In this document: positions 9,388-13,332 of the stretch, one piece after another
Numbering within the stretch: position 1 is the first letter of the stretch
Layout: each line of letters starts with the position of its first letter
Made by a program: the position numbers and the translations under genes
Source of the DNA: Undibacterium sp.
GTDB lineage: Bacteria; Pseudomonadota; Gammaproteobacteria; Burkholderiales; Burkholderiaceae
NCBI GenBank assembly: GCA_014376575.1
Contig: JACMRF010000117.1
Location: forward strand, 1 to 13,332
Direction of reading: 5' to 3'
Length of the DNA stretch: 13,332 bases
Notes under the pieces: generated by a model
What the model was told of the DNA's origin: nothing
The model's database searches: none
Seen by the model: only the letters and a program-made list of their open reading frames with translations

Positions 9388-10257
9388 TTAGACCGCTGCC
9401 GCGCCGGCAACAATCTCGGAAAGCTCTTTGGTAATCGCAGCTTGACGGGTTTTGTTGTAAATTAATTTCAACTCACCAATCACGCTTACGGCGTTATCGC
9501 TTGCTGATTTCATCGCCACCATACGTGCCGATTGTTCAGATGCCATGTTTTCTGCTACCGCCTGATAAATCAGTGCTTCAACATAACGTACCAACAATTC
9601 ATCAATCACCGTAGTGGCATCTGGCTCGTAGATGTAATCCCAAGAATGAGATGCTTTATCCACTTCCAGCTGCTCGGCCTGCAGGGGCAATAATTGCTCC
9701 AGTACTGGCTGTTGCTTCATGGTGTTAATAAACTTGTTGTAGCAAACGTAGACTGCATCTAACTTACCGTCCTGATAAGCATCCAGCATCACTTTCACTG
9801 GACCAATCAGTTTATCGAGATGGGGAGTATCGCCAAGTTGCACTACGTGCGCCAAGACGGGTGCACCCACCCGATTAAGGAAACCTAGACCTTTATTACC
9901 AATTGCGACCGCTTCGATTTTTGCTCCGCTACCCTCAACTTCACGCATTTTGTTGGTGACCAAACGCAACACGTTGGTATTCAAGCCACCACACAAACCC
10001 TTATCGGTCGTTACAACGATCAATCCAACTTTCTTGGATTGTGATTGCTGAACCATAAAAGGGTGCGTGTACTCAGGGTTTGCCTTGGACAAGTTCGCAG
10101 TGATATTACGAATTTTTTCACTATAAGGACGTGCCGCACGCATCCGCTCTTGCGCTTTACGCATTTTAGATGCGGCGACCATTTCCATCGCCTTAGTGAT
10201 CTTCTTCGTATTTTCTACGCTTTTGATCTTGCCACGTATCTCTTTACCTACTGCCAT
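9388..10257 (-). CDS. atpG: F1Fo ATP synthase subunit gamma
   Basis: Gamma is the rotating central shaft that couples the c-ring to the three beta catalytic sites. The 289-residue protein has the conserved N-terminal helix ([33 protein letters not shown], about 4-36) and C-terminal helix ([24 protein letters not shown], last 25 residues) that form the coiled-coil axle, plus the Rossmann-like middle ([12 protein letters not shown]). The ATG has AAGGAG 9 nt upstream, a strong site. The 133-bp gap to atpA holds a palindromic element. Confidence 0.98.
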   Translation of the reverse strand: MAVGKEIRGKIKSVENTKKITKAMEMVAASKMRKAQERMRAARPYSEKIRNITANLSKANPEYTHPFMVQQSQSKKVGLIVVTTDKGLCGGLNTNVLRLVTNKMREVEGSGAKIEAVAIGNKGLGFLNRVGAPVLAHVVQLGDTPHLDKLIGPVKVMLDAYQDGKLDAVYVCYNKFINTMKQQPVLEQLLPLQAEQLEVDKASHSWDYIYEPDATTVIDELLVRYVEALIYQAVAENMASEQSARMVAMKSASDNAVSVIGELKLIYNKTRQAAITKELSEIVAGAAAV

Positions 10258-10304
10258 GAGTTTTGACTCCTTCTAACAGGAGAATATCAAAATTTCCCCA
10301 GACT

Positions 10305-10352
10305 GCGTTACACCTACCTTGCGGTACTAAAGTACTGCCTGAGTCGGTGCGC
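10305..10352. repeat. Palindromic element in the atpA-atpG gap (REP-like)
   Basis: The core GCGGTACT (10321-10328) and AGTACTGC (10331-10338) pair over 8 positions (one is G-T) with only AA between. Further out, gcg (10305-10307) and cacc (10311-10314) pair with ggtg (10346-10349) and cgc (10350-10352), leaving a 3-nt bulge. A flank to about 10380 (cttgctgagaaactttcg and on) may belong to the same unit. The layout, a perfect core with a 2-nt centre inside interrupted arms, resembles the element at 8-105, but the sequence differs. It is transcribed within the atp mRNA. Confidence 0.6.
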
Positions 10353-10390
10353 CTTGCTGAGAAACTTTCGCTACTCTCCGTATAAGTAAA

Positions 10391-11932
10391 TTAAAAGGCG
10401 CCGGATTTTTTGAAATCAGCAACAGCGGCAGACATGGCAGCTTCGCCATCTTTGTCCAATTGCTTGGTTTCTTCTATCTTTTGCAGTAACGCAGCATGAC
10501 TAGTCTTCATGAAATTATGTACACCCGCTTCAAAAGCCAAAACTTTAGAGACTGGTACATCATCCAGGAAACCCTTGTTGACCGAGAACAAAGTTACAGC
10601 CATCAAAGAGATAGACAAAGGTGCGTACTGAGCTTGTTTCAACAATTCGGTAACGCGCGCACCACGATCCAATTGCTTACGTGTTGCAGCATCCAGATCA
10701 GAAGCGAACTGCGCAAACGCAGCCAATTCACGATACTGCGCCAAATCGGTACGAATACCACCTGACAGGTTTTTGATTACCTTAGTCTGAGCAGCACCAC
10801 CAACGCGCGACACTGAAATACCAGCGTTAATCGCAGGACGAATACCCGCGTTAAACAAGGATGTTTCCAAGAAAATCTGACCGTCAGTAATCGAAATTAC
10901 GTTAGTTGGAACGAAGGCAGAAACGTCACCCGCTTGAGTTTCAATAATAGGTAATGCTGTCAATGAGCCAGTCTTACCTTTAACTGCACCGTTAGTGAAT
11001 TTCTCTACGTAGGCAGGGTTCACGCGTGCTGCGCGCTCTAACAAACGGGAGTGCAGGTAGAACACATCGCCTGGGTAAGCTTCGCGACCTGGTGGGCGGC
11101 GCAGCAGCAGAGATAATTGACGGTAAGCCACAGCTTGCTTGGACAAATCATCATAAATGATCAAGGCATCTTCACCACGATCACGGAAGTATTCGCCCAT
11201 CGCGCAACCAGCATAGGCAGAGACATATTGCATCGCTGCTGATTCGGCGGCGGTAGCAGCTACCACAATTGTGTATTCCATTGCGCCGTGGGCTTCGAGA
11301 GCACGCACAACGTTTTTAACGGAAGAGGCTTTTTGACCAATCGCTACATAGATACAGGTAACGTTCTGACCTTTTTGGTTGATCACGGCATCAATCGCGA
11401 CCGCTGTTTTACCAGTTTGACGATCACCAATGATCAATTCGCGCTGACCGCGACCAACCGGTACCATAGAGTCAATTGACTTCAGGCCAGTTTGCAAAGG
11501 TTCAGAAACGGATTGGCGGGCAATAACACCTGGAGCGATTTTTTCGATAGGTGTCGTCAATTTTGCATTGATCGGACCTTTACCATCGATAGGCTGACCC
11601 AAGGCGTTAACGACACGGCCGCGCAGTTCCGGGCCGATTGGCACTTCCAGAATACGACCGGTACATTTCACGGTATCGCCTTCGGAAATATGCTCGTAGT
11701 CACCCAAGATAACGGCGCCTACTGAATCACGTTCCAAATTCAATGCCAGACCAAATGTATTGCCTGGGAATTCCAGCATCTCGCCTTGCATCGCGTCTGA
11801 CAGACCGTGAATGCGGCAGATACCGTCGGTAACGGAAATAACCGTACCTTGATTACGAATCTCAGCGGTGTCGCCAAGGCCTTGAATCCGGCTCTTGATC
11901 AACTCGCTGATTTCTGATGGGTTGAGTTGCAT
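10391..11932 (-). CDS. atpA: F1Fo ATP synthase subunit alpha
   Basis: Non-catalytic nucleotide-binding subunit of the F1 hexamer. The 513 residues are full length. P-loop GDRQTGKT lies at 169-176, the Walker B segment [10 protein letters not shown] at 256-265, and the signature [10 protein letters not shown] at 366-375, followed directly by the arginine finger R376 that reaches into the beta site. The ATG has AGGAG 5 nt upstream. It is 40 bp after atpH. Nothing is missing or fused. Confidence 0.98.
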   Translation of the reverse strand: MQLNPSEISELIKSRIQGLGDTAEIRNQGTVISVTDGICRIHGLSDAMQGEMLEFPGNTFGLALNLERDSVGAVILGDYEHISEGDTVKCTGRILEVPIGPELRGRVVNALGQPIDGKGPINAKLTTPIEKIAPGVIARQSVSEPLQTGLKSIDSMVPVGRGQRELIIGDRQTGKTAVAIDAVINQKGQNVTCIYVAIGQKASSVKNVVRALEAHGAMEYTIVVAATAAESAAMQYVSAYAGCAMGEYFRDRGEDALIIYDDLSKQAVAYRQLSLLLRRPPGREAYPGDVFYLHSRLLERAARVNPAYVEKFTNGAVKGKTGSLTALPIIETQAGDVSAFVPTNVISITDGQIFLETSLFNAGIRPAINAGISVSRVGGAAQTKVIKNLSGGIRTDLAQYRELAAFAQFASDLDAATRKQLDRGARVTELLKQAQYAPLSISLMAVTLFSVNKGFLDDVPVSKVLAFEAGVHNFMKTSHAALLQKIEETKQLDKDGEAAMSAAVADFKKSGAF

Positions 11933-11972
11933 ACTAACTCCTAAAATTTTTTCTGTACTTAAGCGGCAGATA

Positions 11973-12524
11973 TTATGCCGTTAAGGCGACCTGCATCTGT
12001 TGCAGCTTGGCACGCACCGACATATCTAACACCTGATCACCAACCACGATACGCACTCCACCGATCAGGGACGCATCCACAGTCACGGTTGGGTTGAGCT
12101 TGCGGCCAAATTTCTTTTCCAATGTGTTGGCCAAATCGCTTACCTGTGCTGCCGTCATTTCAAATGCGCTAACAATTTCAGCGTCTGCAGCGCCAGCTTC
12201 GGCGTTTCTCAGAGCTTGAAATTGTGTCGCGATTTCGGGCAACAGGGTAATGCGATTGTATTCCGACAGCGTGTTGACGAAGTTTTTCGCTTCAACACTA
12301 TCGTTCAACGGAGACTTCAACAAGGACAAGAAAGCTTCTGCTGTGAGTTCCGCAGAAACTTTTGGATTGTGAGCAAGTGCCTGTACGTCAGGATGTGCTG
12401 CAACTTGCGCCATCTCGGCAACCAAATCCGACCATGCGGCAAGATTGGTAGATTCGTTGCCAGATTTAGCGACACGAAACAGGGCTTCTGCGTAAGGACG
12501 AGCGACCGTTGCGATTTCAGCCAT
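11973..12524 (-). CDS. atpH: F1Fo ATP synthase subunit delta
   Basis: Delta sits on top of the alpha3-beta3 head and ties it to the b-subunit stator. The 183-residue protein has the family N-terminal helical domain start ([16 protein letters not shown]) and C-terminal domain end ([29 protein letters not shown]). The ATG lies only 2 nt after the atpF stop codon and the Shine-Dalgarno is poor (GAG within the end of atpF), so translation is probably coupled to atpF. Confidence 0.97.
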   Translation of the reverse strand: MAEIATVARPYAEALFRVAKSGNESTNLAAWSDLVAEMAQVAAHPDVQALAHNPKVSAELTAEAFLSLLKSPLNDSVEAKNFVNTLSEYNRITLLPEIATQFQALRNAEAGAADAEIVSAFEMTAAQVSDLANTLEKKFGRKLNPTVTVDASLIGGVRIVVGDQVLDMSVRAKLQQMQVALTA

Positions 12525-12526
12525 GA

Positions 12527-12997
12527 TTACAGCTCAGTCTTTAATTGAGCCAACAGATCTGCGTGAGCGGATACGTTAACTTCCCGTTTCAGAATTTGTT
12601 CTGCGCCTTTGACTGCCAACACGGCAACCTGGTCGCGCAATTCTTCGCGTGCTTTAGTGACTAAATTTTCTGTGTCAGCTTTGGCGGCAGCAAGAATGCG
12701 TGCTGCTTCTGCGGATGCAGTGTTCTTGGCTTCGTCTACGATCATCTGAGCACGTTTTTCGGCGTCTAAGACACGCTTTTGGCCTTCTTCACCTGCACTA
12801 GCTAATTGCGCTTGTACACGTTTTTCAGCCGCTTGCATCTCAGCGCGACCACGGTCGGCAGCAGCTAAGCCGTCGGCGATTTTTGATCTACGTTCATCGA
12901 GGGCTTTCATCATCGGGGGCCACACGAATTTCATCGTGAAGAGCGCCAAAATGAGGAGAACACCGTACTGAACGAACATTGTTGCGTTTAGGTTCAC
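12527..12997 (-). CDS. atpF: F1Fo ATP synthase subunit b
   Basis: Subunit b is the membrane-anchored peripheral stalk, normally a dimer. The 156-residue protein has one N-terminal membrane segment (about 7-26, [20 protein letters not shown]) followed by a long charged Ala/Glu/Lys/Arg helix suited to the right-handed coiled coil. The start codon is GTG (12995-12997). The resulting MNLNAT N-terminus is the family's usual one, and AAGGAA lies 5 nt upstream. A hairpin separates it from atpE. Confidence 0.97.
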   Translation of the reverse strand: MNLNATMFVQYGVLLILALFTMKFVWPPMMKALDERRSKIADGLAAADRGRAEMQAAEKRVQAQLASAGEEGQKRVLDAEKRAQMIVDEAKNTASAEAARILAAAKADTENLVTKAREELRDQVAVLAVKGAEQILKREVNVSAHADLLAQLKTEL

Positions 12998-13023
12998 AGT
13001 AATTCCTTATCTAAATGGATCAA

Positions 13024-13045
13024 GCCGAAAATTATCATTTTCGGC
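13024..13045 (-). other. Intercistronic hairpin between atpE and atpF
   Basis: GCCGAAAA (13024-13031) and TTTTCGGC (13038-13045) are a perfect 8-bp inverted repeat with a 6-nt loop. It lies 18 nt after the atpE stop codon and 26 nt before the atpF start. No T-run follows, so it is not an intrinsic terminator. A role in stabilising or processing the atpE 3' end is inferred. Confidence 0.65.
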
Positions 13046-13063
13046 AGGAGAAGGAAAAACGAT

Positions 13064-13330
<267 letters not shown>

Positions 13331-13332
13331 AA

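Overview
This window looks like a chromosomal segment of a betaproteobacterium. Oxalobacteraceae (the Herminiimonas, Janthinobacterium and Undibacterium group) is my best guess, judged from protein character, a roughly balanced base composition and the gene order atpEFHAGDC followed by hemE and priA. That placement is inference, not a database result. All twelve genes lie on the minus strand, so the window reads from right to left.

Right part (about 7430-13310): the F1Fo ATP synthase operon in canonical order, atpE, atpF, atpH, atpA, atpG, atpD, atpC. atpB and the start of the operon should lie just past the right edge. The genes are tightly packed except at three junctions. A perfect 8-bp hairpin lies between atpE and atpF, a REP-like palindrome fills most of the 133-bp atpA-atpG gap, and a 100-bp gap with a weaker hairpin separates atpD and atpC. 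The operon ends at a strong 17-bp inverted-repeat terminator (7359-7392).

Middle (6025-7314): a two-gene unit coding for a CoA-binding-type Rossmann protein and a PPK2-type polyphosphate:nucleotide phosphotransferase. The kinase gene's ribosome-binding site overlaps the stop codon of the first gene.

Left-middle (2010-5604): hemE (uroporphyrinogen decarboxylase) and priA (primosomal helicase), each behind an unusually long AT-rich upstream region. Both regions carry the same architecture of DnaA-box-like sites, including an identical 19-bp double box. This is the most interesting signal in the window. It suggests DnaA binding upstream of both hemE and priA, close to a locus that in many proteobacteria (mnmG-rsmG-parAB-atp) lies in the origin-proximal part of the chromosome.

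Left end (1-1682): a secreted M4 (thermolysin/pseudolysin-type) metalloprotease with a complete prepropeptide and both disulfide pairs, followed by a 3' hairpin and a ~98-bp imperfect palindrome that looks like a dispersed intergenic repeat.

The protein-coding content is housekeeping. The novelty lies in the intergenic DNA: paired DnaA-box modules, three different large palindromic elements and intercistronic hairpins in the atp operon.
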